A DNA stretch of 64,000 nt, from positions 85,076 through 149,075 of the forward strand of contig JAGSGY010000003.1 of NCBI GenBank assembly GCA_023954855.1, read 5' to 3'. The notes beneath the pieces were generated by a model, which was not told the DNA's origin, did no database searches, and saw only the letters and a program-made list of their open reading frames with translations. Shown piece by piece: positions 7,193 through 15,069 of this stretch (position 1 is the first letter of the stretch; every line of letters begins with the position of its first letter). The stretch comes from Pseudomonadota bacterium (lineage in GTDB: Bacteria > Myxococcota_A > UBA796 > GCA-2862545). The translations under genes were made by a program, and so were the position numbers.

Positions 7193-8163
7193 AGCCCGGA
7201 TTTCTGGTCATCGACAAGCCGGCTGGCATTACCTCCCACGACGTCGTGGCGGCGGTTCGCGCTGTGACCGGCATCAAGAAGGTGGGCCACACGGGGACCC
7301 TCGACCCGTTCGCAACCGGTGTGCTGCCCCTCGCGCTCGGTGCAGCCACTCGTCTCATCGAGTACCTCGACGAGAGTACGAAGATTTACGACGCGACGAT
7401 CCGCTTCGGCTCGGCGACCGACACGGCCGACCTCACCGGCCAGGTCATCGCCGAGGCACCGCTGCCGACCGCAACGGATGCCGAACTCCAAGAAGTGCTC
7501 GCGGGTTTCATCGGCGAGCAAGGCCAGCGCCCACCGATGTACAGCGCCGTCAAGGTCAAGGGCAAGGCCCTCTACAAGTACGCGCGCAAGGGCGAGATCG
7601 TCGAAGTCGCTGAGCGTCGCATTACCGTGCACGACCTTGAGGTCCTGGAGCGCTCCGACGAGCAACTTCGCCTGATGATCACCTGCAGCCGCGGCACCTA
7701 TGCTCGTGTGCTTGCCGACGACATCGCCATCGCTCTCGGGTCGCGAGGACATCTCATCGCTCTTGAGCGGCCCCGTTCAGGACCGTTTCTCCTAGAGGAT
7801 GCGCTGTCCATGCCGGCACTCGCGGAAATCGCCGCGCCTGACACCGGCCGTCCGTGGCCCGAGGTGCTGATGTCCCGCAGGGGTCAGAAGACCGAGCGCG
7901 TGCAGTGGCGAGCCCGCGATATCGTCCGCGAAGGCGTGCTTCCCTGGTTCAGGCGGCCGCTCGATGTGCTCACGCACTACCCCCTCGCTGACGTGTCCGA
8001 GTCCGTCGCCAAGCGCATCCGCTCTGGTGGTGCTCCGCCGCCACCACCCAAGGGAGTCGAGGTCGGCAGCCGGTTCCTCGCCGTATGCGCGGATGATCTG
8101 GTCGCGATGATGGAGGCAACGCCGCGCGGCGCACGGGTTCTCAAGGTCATTCCGCCGGCGTAG
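7189..8163 (+). CDS. truB: tRNA pseudouridine-55 synthase TruB
   Basis: 324 residues. Catalytic Asp lies in GHTGTLDPFATGVLPL, and the KPAGITSHDVV, QRPPMYSAVKVKGKALYKYAR and CSRGTYARVLADDI motifs complete the TruB signature. It makes the universal pseudouridine 55 in the tRNA T-loop. The C-terminal part (about residues 230-324) is the longer PUA-type extension and contains a proline run (GGAPPPPPKG). GTG start with a GTGA overlap to rbfA. Downstream rpsO and pnp follow in the typical order for this region, although each is separated by a spacer with its own hairpins. Confidence 0.95.
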   Translation: MKPGFLVIDKPAGITSHDVVAAVRAVTGIKKVGHTGTLDPFATGVLPLALGAATRLIEYLDESTKIYDATIRFGSATDTADLTGQVIAEAPLPTATDAELQEVLAGFIGEQGQRPPMYSAVKVKGKALYKYARKGEIVEVAERRITVHDLEVLERSDEQLRLMITCSRGTYARVLADDIAIALGSRGHLIALERPRSGPFLLEDALSMPALAEIAAPDTGRPWPEVLMSRRGQKTERVQWRARDIVREGVLPWFRRPLDVLTHYPLADVSESVAKRIRSGGAPPPPPKGVEVGSRFLAVCADDLVAMMEATPRGARVLKVIPPA

Positions 8164-8208
8164 CGCAGCCTTGACGAAGGGCCCCAGACGGGGCATAGGC
8201 ACCCCCGA

Positions 8209-8226
8209 CCGGACAATCTTGTTCGG
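8209..8226 (+). other. Hairpin in the truB-rpsO spacer
   Basis: CCGGACAA TC TTGTTCGG can form an 8-bp stem with one G-T wobble, 46 nt after truB. No T run follows, so it is not an obvious terminator; in other bacteria rpsO leaders carry an S15-binding autoregulatory structure, and this could be part of one (inference). Confidence 0.35.
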
Positions 8227-8307
8227 CGAACTCACCATGCCGGTGCTGACGGTACCTTGGGTTGACGCCAGCCCAAGCCCTGTTGCCACCGGGTCGAGGA
8301 GACACTC

Positions 8308-8577
8308 ATGGCGCTCACCGCTACCGATACGAACGCGATCATCGAAGAATACAAGACCCACGATGGCGACACTGGCTCGCCGGAAGTTCAGGTTGCGATT
8401 CTGACCGCCCGTATCCGTTACCTCACCGAGCACTTCAAGGTTCACCACCACGACCACACGTCGCGGCGCGGCCTCCTGAAGATGGTCGGACAGCGGCGCA
8501 AGCTGCTGAAGTACCTGCGCAACTCCGAGGCCGAGCGTTACCAGACGCTCATCAAGCGCCTCGGTCTCCGCCGCTAG
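8308..8577 (+). CDS. rpsO: 30S ribosomal protein uS15
   Basis: 89 residues, exactly the usual S15 length. Diagnostic segments: [50 protein letters not shown] and a C-terminal [12 protein letters not shown]. It binds the central domain of 16S rRNA early in 30S assembly. GAGGAG precedes the ATG by about 9 nt. The gene ends in its own strong terminator, so expression of pnp downstream must rely on read-through or a separate promoter, as in E. coli where rpsO and pnp are partly uncoupled. Confidence 0.97.
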   Translation: MALTATDTNAIIEEYKTHDGDTGSPEVQVAILTARIRYLTEHFKVHHHDHTSRRGLLKMVGQRRKLLKYLRNSEAERYQTLIKRLGLRR

Positions 8578-8584
8578 GTTCATG

Positions 8585-8611
8585 GGGCGACACTCTCGGG
8601 TGTCGCCCTTT
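8585..8611 (+). terminator. rpsO terminator
   Basis: Nine-bp stem GGGCGACAC / GTGTCGCCC with a 6-nt loop followed by TTT and a pyrimidine-rich tail, beginning 8 nt after the rpsO stop codon. Confidence 0.8.
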
Positions 8612-8866
8612 GTCCTTTCGAGGACACCGTTCTTTCGTCACTACTGAGTCCTACAAGGCGTGTTCCGCAGCTCTTCACGGGCTGAGCGCGGTCTGACCCC
8701 ACAATGAAGTGGGTGATGCCCTCTGCTCAATCCGGGTAGGTCTGTGGGTCACGGAACCGTCTGGGGGCGACAACGCACACACGTTGCTGTGTTGCGTCCT
8801 CTGACAGCGCGCTGTCGGTTCAGTCACACAATCAATACGGCTCTCCCAAACCGGGACGAGCGGAGT
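8612..8866 (+). other. Long spacer and upstream leader before pnp
   Basis: About 255 nt with no credible gene; open frames here lack codon bias and ribosome-binding sites. It contains an imperfect stem around 8775-8800 (ACGCACACA against TGTGTTGCGT). It probably holds the pnp promoter and a structured 5' leader. I could not identify a clear -35/-10 pair. Confidence 0.4.
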
Positions 8867-8887
8867 CTGTTTAGGCTCCAAACAGGA
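8867..8887 (+). promoter_or_regulatory. Hairpin overlapping the pnp ribosome-binding site
   Basis: CTGTTT (8867-8872) pairs perfectly with AAACAG (8880-8885) across a 7-nt loop; the 3' arm overlaps the AGGA (8884-8887) that serves as Shine-Dalgarno for the GTG at 8894. Folding would occlude ribosome binding. PNPase autoregulation through its leader is well known in E. coli; whether it happens here is inference. Confidence 0.45.
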
Positions 8888-8893
8888 AACTAC

Positions 8894-10993
8894 GTGAATC
8901 ACGTTGTGAAGTCCGTCGAGATCGGCGGCAAGACCATTACCTTCGAGACCGGCAAGTACGCCAAGCAGGCGTCCGGCGCCGTCGTCGTCAGCACCGGCGA
9001 CACCCGCGTTCTCGTCACCGCAGTTGTCCAGGCGGGCGACCGCCCGTTCGACTTCCTGCCCCTCACGGTGAACTACGAGGAGCGCAACGGCTCGTACGGT
9101 TCCATCCCCGGCGGCTTCCTCAAGCGCGAAGGCCAGTCCGAGCGCGGCACCCTCATCGCCCGCCTCATCGACCGTCCGATTCGCCCGATGTTCCCGAAGC
9201 ACTTCCGTCAGGAACTGCAGGCCATCGCGACCGTGATGTCCTTCGACGCGGACAACGAGGCCGACGTCCTCTCCCTCTGTGGCGCCAGCGCGGCGTTCCA
9301 CATCTCGAACGCGCCGATGAAGGAAGCCGTTGCCGGCGTCCGCGTCTGCAAGGTCGACGGAGAGTACATCCTCAACCCCGGACTCGAGGAGCGTAACGGC
9401 TCCACCATCGAGCTCGTGATTGCCGGCACCAAAGAGGCCATCACCATGGTCGAGGGCGGTGCTTCCGAGGCCTCCGAGGAGGAGATGCTCGACGTTCTCG
9501 ACCTCGCCCACGCCGCGATCAAGAAGATCATCGCTGTCATGGACGAGCTTCGCGCCGACGCTGGCGTCGAGAAGGTCGAGGTTGCGCCTCCGCACGAGGT
9601 TGATGCCGCAGTGACCGAGTTCATGGCCCAGGCCCTGGACGACCTGATCGTCGCTCTCGCCGTTCGCGAGAAGCACGCCCGCAGCGCCGCCCTCAAGGGC
9701 GCCCGCAACAAGTGGATTGCCACCCTCGTCGAGGGCGAAGACGACGCTGCCGTCGTCAAGTCCAAGACTGGCGACGCCAAGGTTGCCTGGGACCGTCTCC
9801 TGCGCGGCCACATGCGCTCGACCGTCATCGCCACGGACACCCGCCTCGACGGCCGCAAGCCGGCCGACATTCGCGGCATCTGGAGCGAGGTTGGCGTTTC
9901 GCCCCGCGCCCACGGCTCGTCCATCTTCACGCGCGGTGAGACCCAGGTCCTCGCCACCATCGCTCTCGGAACCGAGCGCGACGGCCAGCGTCTCGAGCTG
10001 CCCACGGGCAACATCGAGCGTAAGTGGATGCTCTCGTACCGCTTCCCGCCGTACTCCACCGGTGAGGCCCGTCCGCTCCGCGCCCCCAAGCGTCGCGAAG
10101 TCGGACACGGAGCGCTCGCGCACCGCGCCCTCACCCCCGTCATCCCCGACGAGGAGAACTGGCCGTACGTCATGCGCAGCACCTGTGACGTGCTCGAGTC
10201 CAACGGCTCGTCCTCGATGGCGACCGTCTGCTCCACCAGCCTCGCGTTGATGGACGCCGGTGTGCCGATCAAGGCGCCCGTCGCCGGCATCGCCATGGGC
10301 CTCATCAAGGAAGGCGATGACTTCGCCGTCCTCTCCGACATCCTGGGCGACGAGGATCACCTCGGCGACATGGACTTCAAGGTCACCGGTACTGCCGAGG
10401 GCATCACTGCCTTCCAGATGGACTGCAAGATCATCGGCGTGACCCGCGAGATCATGGCCAAGGCCATGTCGCAGGCCCGCGAAGGTCGTCTGCACATCCT
10501 CGGTGAGATGGCGAAGACCATGGACACCCATCGCTCCGAGATGGCTGACCACGCTCCGCGCATCACGACGATTCACATCAACTCGGACAAGATCCGCGAC
10601 CTGATCGGCCCTGGTGGCAAGGTCATCCGCGGCATCCAGGAAGAGTGCGGTGTTCGCGTGACCGTCGACGACTCGGGCAAGGTGGACGTCGCTTCGACCG
10701 ACGCCAAGAAGACCGAGAAGGCGATGAACATGATCCGCGAGATCACGCAGGAAGCCGAGATCGGCGCCCTCTACCTGGGCATCGTCAAGCGCGTCGTCGA
10801 CTTCGGCGCCTTCGTCGAGATCTTCCCCGGAACCGACGGCCTGGTGCACATCAGCCACCTCGCCCACGAGCGCGTTGAGCGCGTGACCGACATCCTCCAC
10901 GAGGGTGACGAGGTTCTCGTCCGCGTGATCGACGTCGATCGCTCTGGCAAGATCCGCTTGTCCCGCAAGGAAGCCCTCGACAGCGCAAGCTGA
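8894..10993 (+). CDS. pnp: Polyribonucleotide nucleotidyltransferase (PNPase)
   Basis: 699 residues, standard PNPase length. First RNase PH core: TGDTRVLVTAVV and IDRPIRPMFP; second core: HGSSIFTRGETQVLAT, FPPYSTGEARP, ESNGSSSMATVC and GDEDHLGDMDFKVTGT with the catalytic Asp pair; then KH (IGPGGKVIRGIQEECG) and S1 (VDFGAFVEIFPGTDGLVHIS). It degrades RNA 3' to 5' with phosphate and is part of the degradosome in many bacteria; RNase E/G is encoded at 44701. GTG start is set by AGGA 6 nt upstream and by the conserved FETGKYAKQASG beginning soon after. A GNRA-loop terminator follows. Confidence 0.97.
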   Translation: MNHVVKSVEIGGKTITFETGKYAKQASGAVVVSTGDTRVLVTAVVQAGDRPFDFLPLTVNYEERNGSYGSIPGGFLKREGQSERGTLIARLIDRPIRPMFPKHFRQELQAIATVMSFDADNEADVLSLCGASAAFHISNAPMKEAVAGVRVCKVDGEYILNPGLEERNGSTIELVIAGTKEAITMVEGGASEASEEEMLDVLDLAHAAIKKIIAVMDELRADAGVEKVEVAPPHEVDAAVTEFMAQALDDLIVALAVREKHARSAALKGARNKWIATLVEGEDDAAVVKSKTGDAKVAWDRLLRGHMRSTVIATDTRLDGRKPADIRGIWSEVGVSPRAHGSSIFTRGETQVLATIALGTERDGQRLELPTGNIERKWMLSYRFPPYSTGEARPLRAPKRREVGHGALAHRALTPVIPDEENWPYVMRSTCDVLESNGSSSMATVCSTSLALMDAGVPIKAPVAGIAMGLIKEGDDFAVLSDILGDEDHLGDMDFKVTGTAEGITAFQMDCKIIGVTREIMAKAMSQAREGRLHILGEMAKTMDTHRSEMADHAPRITTIHINSDKIRDLIGPGGKVIRGIQEECGVRVTVDDSGKVDVASTDAKKTEKAMNMIREITQEAEIGALYLGIVKRVVDFGAFVEIFPGTDGLVHISHLAHERVERVTDILHEGDEVLVRVIDVDRSGKIRLSRKEALDSAS

Positions 10994-11010
10994 AGTCGGC
11001 TCCGATGAAG

Positions 11011-11041
11011 GCCCAGGGTGGTGCAAACCGCTCTGGGCTTT
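11011..11041 (+). terminator. pnp terminator
   Basis: Twelve-bp stem from GCCCAGGGTGGT with ACCGCTCTGGGC (two G-T wobbles) closed by a GCAA tetraloop and followed by TTT, 17 nt after the pnp stop. Confidence 0.8.
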
Positions 11042-11083
11042 CGTGCGTCTGGAGTACACTCGCGGTCCGCCCAGGAGGCCCCC

Positions 11084-11536
11084 GTGGAGTTTGCACCGCC
11101 CGCCGCTGAATTGTCTGAAGACGCCGTCGCCGCTCTTGCCATCGCCATGCGCGACGTGGCCCGCGCGGATGGCGAGCATCCTCGTGAGATGGCCCTGATT
11201 GCCGAGCTCACTGGGGGAGCAGCGATCGGTGATGGCCCGGCAGATCTCGGAACGGTCGCCCGACCGAGTGAGCAGGAGGTCTTCCTCAAGTCACTGGTGC
11301 TCGTCGCGCTGGCGGATGGCGAAGTCACGCCCGGCGAGGGTGCTGTGATTCAAGACTACGCCTCGCGACTGGGCCTCGGCTCGAAAGAGGTGGCTCGCTG
11401 CACCACGGATGTGGCCTCGGCGATGCTCGCCCAGTTCCAAGGCGTGAAGACCTTCCGTGAGGACGTCGTAGCCATCGGAGAGCGCATGGGCCTGGACCGC
11501 TTCAGCATCCTGCATGCCCTCGACGGCGAGGCCTAG
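11084..11536 (+). CDS. TerB-like (tellurite-resistance/DjlA-type) helical protein
   Basis: 150 residues with two copies of the TerB-type helix signature in which ADG is followed by an acidic residue: VARADGEHPREMALIAEL (about 27-44) and ALADGEVTPGEGAVIQDY (about 83-100). TerB-like domains bind metal and occur at membranes or beside J-domain proteins; no partner is adjacent here. No signal peptide or membrane segment is visible. The GTG start is set by AGGAGG 5 nt upstream; codons further upstream overlap the pnp terminator and are not coding. A TACACT box 23 nt before the start may be its -10. Role unknown. Confidence 0.7.
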   Translation: MEFAPPAAELSEDAVAALAIAMRDVARADGEHPREMALIAELTGGAAIGDGPADLGTVARPSEQEVFLKSLVLVALADGEVTPGEGAVIQDYASRLGLGSKEVARCTTDVASAMLAQFQGVKTFREDVVAIGERMGLDRFSILHALDGEA

Positions 11537-11590
11537 GTCACAGACCGCTGACAATCGTCAGTCGAGGTCGCGGTGAGCGCGAAGATTCGC

Positions 11591-11596
11591 TAGGGT
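11591..11596 (+). promoter_or_regulatory. -10-like box TAGGGT
   Basis: GCTAGGGT lies 18 nt before the start of the PNGase F-like lipoprotein gene, a position and sequence shared with several other gene starts in the window. No clear -35 element. Confidence 0.35.
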
Positions 11597-11614
11597 GCGG
11601 CGCCCGGAGGCCGC

Positions 11615-13453
11615 ATGTACCGCTACGCCATTCTCCTTTCTGTTGTCCTTTCTGCCTGCGGAAAGGGTGAGGGGGACACAGCCGACACCGCGCCTCCCAC
11701 GCGCTGTGAACTCCTCGACCGGACCGAGCGGAGCTACGAGGCGGGTGGAACCGGCGGACTCAACGGTGTGGCTGGCGACTTTACGCTCTCCACTCGGGGC
11801 GGTTCCTACACCTACTCGACGGACTGGAGCGGGTGCGACACCCTGGTCTTCATCCTCAGCAACCCGCGGCAGAACGGTAGCTTTGCGAACGCCGACATCT
11901 GGGCCGAGGACCACTGGCCGCTGCTCGCAAACAGCCCAGACAACGTGCACTACTTCTTTGTGCCAAGCGAGGACCAGGACGTCGAAGGGCGGCTCGCGGT
12001 GATCGAGCAGGGCATGGCTTCGGTCTTAGCAGGCCTCCCGGAGGCGGAGCGCACCGCCTGGGAAGATCGCCTGCACTACGTCACGACCACCCCATCGGGT
12101 GTCGGCGGCTGGCTCGGCGGCATGCTCCTCAACCCCGCCTGGGGCATCGTCATCGACCCTGCGCAGAACGTCCGCTACATGGGCAGCTTCGCGGACAAGG
12201 ACCGCTACGACAGCGGTGTGGGGTGGTTTGCCCCGAACCTCTCCAAGGCTGCCAACGAAGCACGCTACGCGAACTTTGTCGTCCAGCGACAAGAGCGACT
12301 GGATGACGAGGACGTCACCATCGTTGAATTGTGGCAAGACGAGCAAGTGCAGGGAAGCCCACGCATCGAGGTCTCGCTACCCGATGCGGCCACGATGGCC
12401 AGCTTCGATACGCTCGAGTACGACCTCACGACGAACTGCGTGGGTGAGGGGGAGTTCGGAGACTGTCCCGCATGGGACTATCTGGTCTACATGTACCAGT
12501 GCGATGACGCGGTCGACGCCGTCGATGCGCACGCGACAACCGCCTGCCAGCCCCATGTGCCCGAGGTGGTGGGAACCTGCGTTCGCGACGGATCCGACAC
12601 CACCGACACGTGCCGCAATGACACCGACTGCGACGACGGCGTCGCTACCACCTTTGCATGCTCAGGCTACCTCGAGTCCATCGCCGCTGACACCTTGACC
12701 GGGGCCTGTGAGGACCCCCTTGGCGGCGCCAGCGACGGCACCTACACCTGCAATGATCAGGGCACTGGCTACAACGACCTCGTCTGCCCGTGTGGCACCG
12801 AGACGGGTCGCTGGATCACGACCTACCACCGCGAAGGGCGCTGGGTCCACGATGCGACGCCGTTCCTCGCGCTCCTGCAAGCCGGCGGAACCAAGACGTT
12901 CCGGTTCTCGACTTCACAGCAGTACGACCTGACGCTCAACTTCCGGCTGAGCAACCGCGGCATCGGCTACCGCCCCACCTCGCTGACCCGGTTGTACCGG
13001 GGTGGGTACTACAACCCGACGATCAACGAGTCCTACCAGCCCATGGACGTCGCCGTGCCCAGCGGAGCGGCCCACGTGGAGCTCGCCACGATTACGTCCG
13101 GACACGGCGGAGGCCAGCTGAACTGCGGGGAGTTCTGCCACACCACGAACCACGTGTTCGTCGACTCCACCGAGTTCGTGATCGAGGACGACTGGGTCGA
13201 CGTGAACGACGGCTGCGAGCAGCAGGTCGACATGGGCACCGTGCCGAACCAGTACGGCACCTGGTGGTATGGCCGCAATGGCTGGTGCCCAGGCAAGGAA
13301 GTGCCGGTCGTTCGCAATGACCTCGACGGCATCGCCAACCCCGGCAGCACCGTCACCTTCGACCACGAGACGTACGGGCCCAACGGCATCGATCTCAACG
13401 GCGGAAACGGCGAACGCATCGAGTTCGATAGCTGGCTGGTCGTGTACGAATAG
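11615..13453 (+). CDS. Lipoprotein with PNGase F-like C-terminal domain
   Basis: 612 residues. Lipoprotein signal [16 protein letters not shown] (lipobox LSAC). The C-terminal third resembles the second jelly roll of peptide-N-glycosidase F and its relatives: [20 protein letters not shown] (from about residue 494), then [16 protein letters not shown], with many paired cysteines. A central cysteine-rich insert (about 270-400: [26 protein letters not shown]) separates it from an N-terminal region of unknown fold. In PNGase F this architecture removes N-linked glycans; I cannot confirm that the catalytic acids are present. GGAGG lies 4 nt before the ATG. A surface-exposed lipoprotein with disulphides is the safest reading. 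Confidence 0.72.
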   Translation: MYRYAILLSVVLSACGKGEGDTADTAPPTRCELLDRTERSYEAGGTGGLNGVAGDFTLSTRGGSYTYSTDWSGCDTLVFILSNPRQNGSFANADIWAEDHWPLLANSPDNVHYFFVPSEDQDVEGRLAVIEQGMASVLAGLPEAERTAWEDRLHYVTTTPSGVGGWLGGMLLNPAWGIVIDPAQNVRYMGSFADKDRYDSGVGWFAPNLSKAANEARYANFVVQRQERLDDEDVTIVELWQDEQVQGSPRIEVSLPDAATMASFDTLEYDLTTNCVGEGEFGDCPAWDYLVYMYQCDDAVDAVDAHATTACQPHVPEVVGTCVRDGSDTTDTCRNDTDCDDGVATTFACSGYLESIAADTLTGACEDPLGGASDGTYTCNDQGTGYNDLVCPCGTETGRWITTYHREGRWVHDATPFLALLQAGGTKTFRFSTSQQYDLTLNFRLSNRGIGYRPTSLTRLYRGGYYNPTINESYQPMDVAVPSGAAHVELATITSGHGGGQLNCGEFCHTTNHVFVDSTEFVIEDDWVDVNDGCEQQVDMGTVPNQYGTWWYGRNGWCPGKEVPVVRNDLDGIANPGSTVTFDHETYGPNGIDLNGGNGERIEFDSWLVVYE

Positions 13454-13487
13454 CTCCGCAGCGGTTAGTCGCCGCGCGGAGGTTCGA

Positions 13488-13940
13488 ATGTCGATGCCAG
13501 TCGTTCAGGTCGTGGTTCTGCCCCACGCGGAGGGCCTCGCGCTGCCTGCCTACCACACGCCACTTTCGGCAGGTTGCGATCTGCGTGCGGCGCTGACCGA
13601 GACACTGGTACTCCAACCAGGGGACCGTTTCCCCGTGCCGACGGGACTTCGGATTGCGATTCCCGCCGGCTTCGAGGGGCAGGTCCGCCCTCGCTCTGGT
13701 CTCGCACTTCGCCACGGGGTGACGGTGCCGAACGCGCCCGGAACCATCGATGCTGACTACCGGGGCGAGCTGATGGTCCTGCTGGCGAACCTCGGGTCGG
13801 AACCCTTTGCGATCGAGCACGGCTCCCGGATTGGCCAGCTCGTCATCGCTCCGGTGGTGCAGGCGGAGTTCGCGGTGGTCTCTGACCTCGACACGACGAT
13901 TCGTGGAGACGGGGGCTTCGGGTCGACTGGAACGAGCTAG
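13488..13940 (+). CDS. dut: dUTP diphosphatase (dUTPase)
   Basis: 150 residues with all five trimeric dUTPase motifs: [25 protein letters not shown] (catalytic Asp and substrate Tyr), RIGQLVIAP and the C-terminal GDGGFGSTG arm. It hydrolyses dUTP to dUMP, limiting uracil in DNA. The ATG is fixed by GGAGG 5 nt upstream. It follows the PNGase F-like gene in the same direction by 34 nt and may be co-transcribed, though functions are unrelated. The last codons overlap a TAGGGT box in front of the next gene. Confidence 0.96.
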   Translation: MSMPVVQVVVLPHAEGLALPAYHTPLSAGCDLRAALTETLVLQPGDRFPVPTGLRIAIPAGFEGQVRPRSGLALRHGVTVPNAPGTIDADYRGELMVLLANLGSEPFAIEHGSRIGQLVIAPVVQAEFAVVSDLDTTIRGDGGFGSTGTS

Positions 13941-13943
13941 GGT
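13938..13943 (+). promoter_or_regulatory. -10-like box TAGGGT overlapping the dut stop
   Basis: GAGCTAGGGT, using the dut TAG stop codon, lies 33 nt before the next start. It matches the recurring box seen at other gene starts; -35 not evident. Confidence 0.3.
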
Positions 13944-13976
13944 AGTGGGTCGGATGAATCCGTCGGAGGCTAGTGG

Positions 13977-14807
13977 ATGAGGACTCTCGCGCTCGTGACC
14001 GCAGTGTGCTTGATGGCGTGCACGCCGCAAGACGACGAGGTGGTCACCGACGACTCCTCTGGCGAGCCCGAGGCTTTGTCGGTCGTGGGATTCAACGTGG
14101 AGTCCGGCGGCGCCTTTGATGACCGCCTGGTCGATGTCTTCGCGAATGTGCAAGGCGAAGGGATCTGGGGGACCACTGAGACCCTCAACGCATTTTGGCC
14201 TGAGAAGTTCGCAGCCGCGGCGGCGGACGACGGAGTGGCGTTTCATTGGGTGATGGGCGAGACGGGCTGGGAAGACCGGATCGCGATCCTCTGGGACGAC
14301 GCGCGCTTTGAGCTGCTCTCCCACGAGGAACTGCAGAACATCAACGTGGGCGGCACGGCTCGCGCACCACTTGTCGGGCATTTCCGCTCCCGTTCGACGG
14401 GTACCGAGTTCTTGTTCATGGTGAACCATCTGTGGCGCAGCGAGACCGCATCACGGCACGAACAGGCACGCTTACTCAACGCCTGGGCGCTCGAGCAGAC
14501 GCTGCCGGTGGTGGCAGTGGGCGACTACAACTTCGACTGGGAGGTGGTCGGGGGAGAGAACGACCACGACCAGGGCTACGACCTGATGACCGCAAACGGC
14601 GTCTGGGAGTGGGTCCGCCCCGATGTGCTCATCGAGACGCAGTGCTCATCGAGCTTCGACTCAGTCCTCGACTTCGTCTTTGTGGCTGGAGCCGCACAGA
14701 GCTGGGGCGGCACCTCCGAGATCCTCGAAGCGCAGAGCAACTACTGCCCCGACAATTCAGGCACGTCGGATCACCGTCCGGTCCGCGGCGACTTCCTGAT
14801 TCCGTAG
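13977..14807 (+). CDS. Endonuclease/exonuclease/phosphatase-family lipoprotein
   Basis: 276 residues: lipoprotein signal MRTLALVTAVCLMACTP (lipobox LMAC) then an EEP (DNase I-like) domain. Recognisable motifs are SVVGFNVESGG (metal Asn), GIWGTTE (metal Glu), FMVNHLWR, AVGDYNFDW (Asp/Asn), SVLDFVFV and the C-terminal TSDHRPV with the catalytic His. The active-site set seems complete, so it should be a metal-dependent phosphoesterase outside the cytoplasm, acting on nucleic acid, sugar phosphates or lipids. Cysteines in the second half may form a disulphide. GGAGG precedes the ATG by about 9 nt. It converges with a small lipoprotein gene, 4 nt apart. Confidence 0.85.
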   Translation: MRTLALVTAVCLMACTPQDDEVVTDDSSGEPEALSVVGFNVESGGAFDDRLVDVFANVQGEGIWGTTETLNAFWPEKFAAAAADDGVAFHWVMGETGWEDRIAILWDDARFELLSHEELQNINVGGTARAPLVGHFRSRSTGTEFLFMVNHLWRSETASRHEQARLLNAWALEQTLPVVAVGDYNFDWEVVGGENDHDQGYDLMTANGVWEWVRPDVLIETQCSSSFDSVLDFVFVAGAAQSWGGTSEILEAQSNYCPDNSGTSDHRPVRGDFLIP

Positions 14808-14811
14808 CCCT

Positions 14812-15069
14812 CTACTCGCAGGGAGGGCAGGTCTCTGAGGACTCGAGCAGCTGCCCGTCGGTACACGTGAAGCGCTGCGCGTCACAGGCGAAGTAGGCCG
14901 TACAGTCGGTCTCGTTGAGGCGCTCGAAGCCGAGGCAAGACCCGACGACATCGACTTCGTCGAGGCCGCAGGCGACGCGCTCGTCGTTCACTCGTTCGGT
15001 AGCCCGCTCACAGAGCGCTTGGTTGTCGGCGCACCCACAGAGCAGGACCAGCGCGAGAATCGCTCGCAT
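14812..15069 (-). CDS. Small cysteine-rich lipoprotein (85 aa)
   Basis: Signal MRAILALVLLCGCADN with lipobox LCGC, then a short mature part with nine further cysteines (for example CTAYFACDAQRFTCTD and CPPCE at the end). The spacing suggests a disulphide knot. No family recognised. Its ATG overlaps the ffh stop by 1 nt (TGATG), so it is translationally coupled to ffh, which would link a secreted small protein with expression of the signal recognition particle (inference). Confidence 0.65.
   Translation of the reverse strand: MRAILALVLLCGCADNQALCERATERVNDERVACGLDEVDVVGSCLGFERLNETDCTAYFACDAQRFTCTDGQLLESSETCPPCE

Noticed and set aside
8675..11179. 834-codon open frame on the minus strand opposite pnp
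   Set aside because: It mirrors pnp codon by codon, is Asp/Gly/Val/Leu-rich with no domain, and pnp carries full PNPase motifs; it is a shadow of GC-rich coding.
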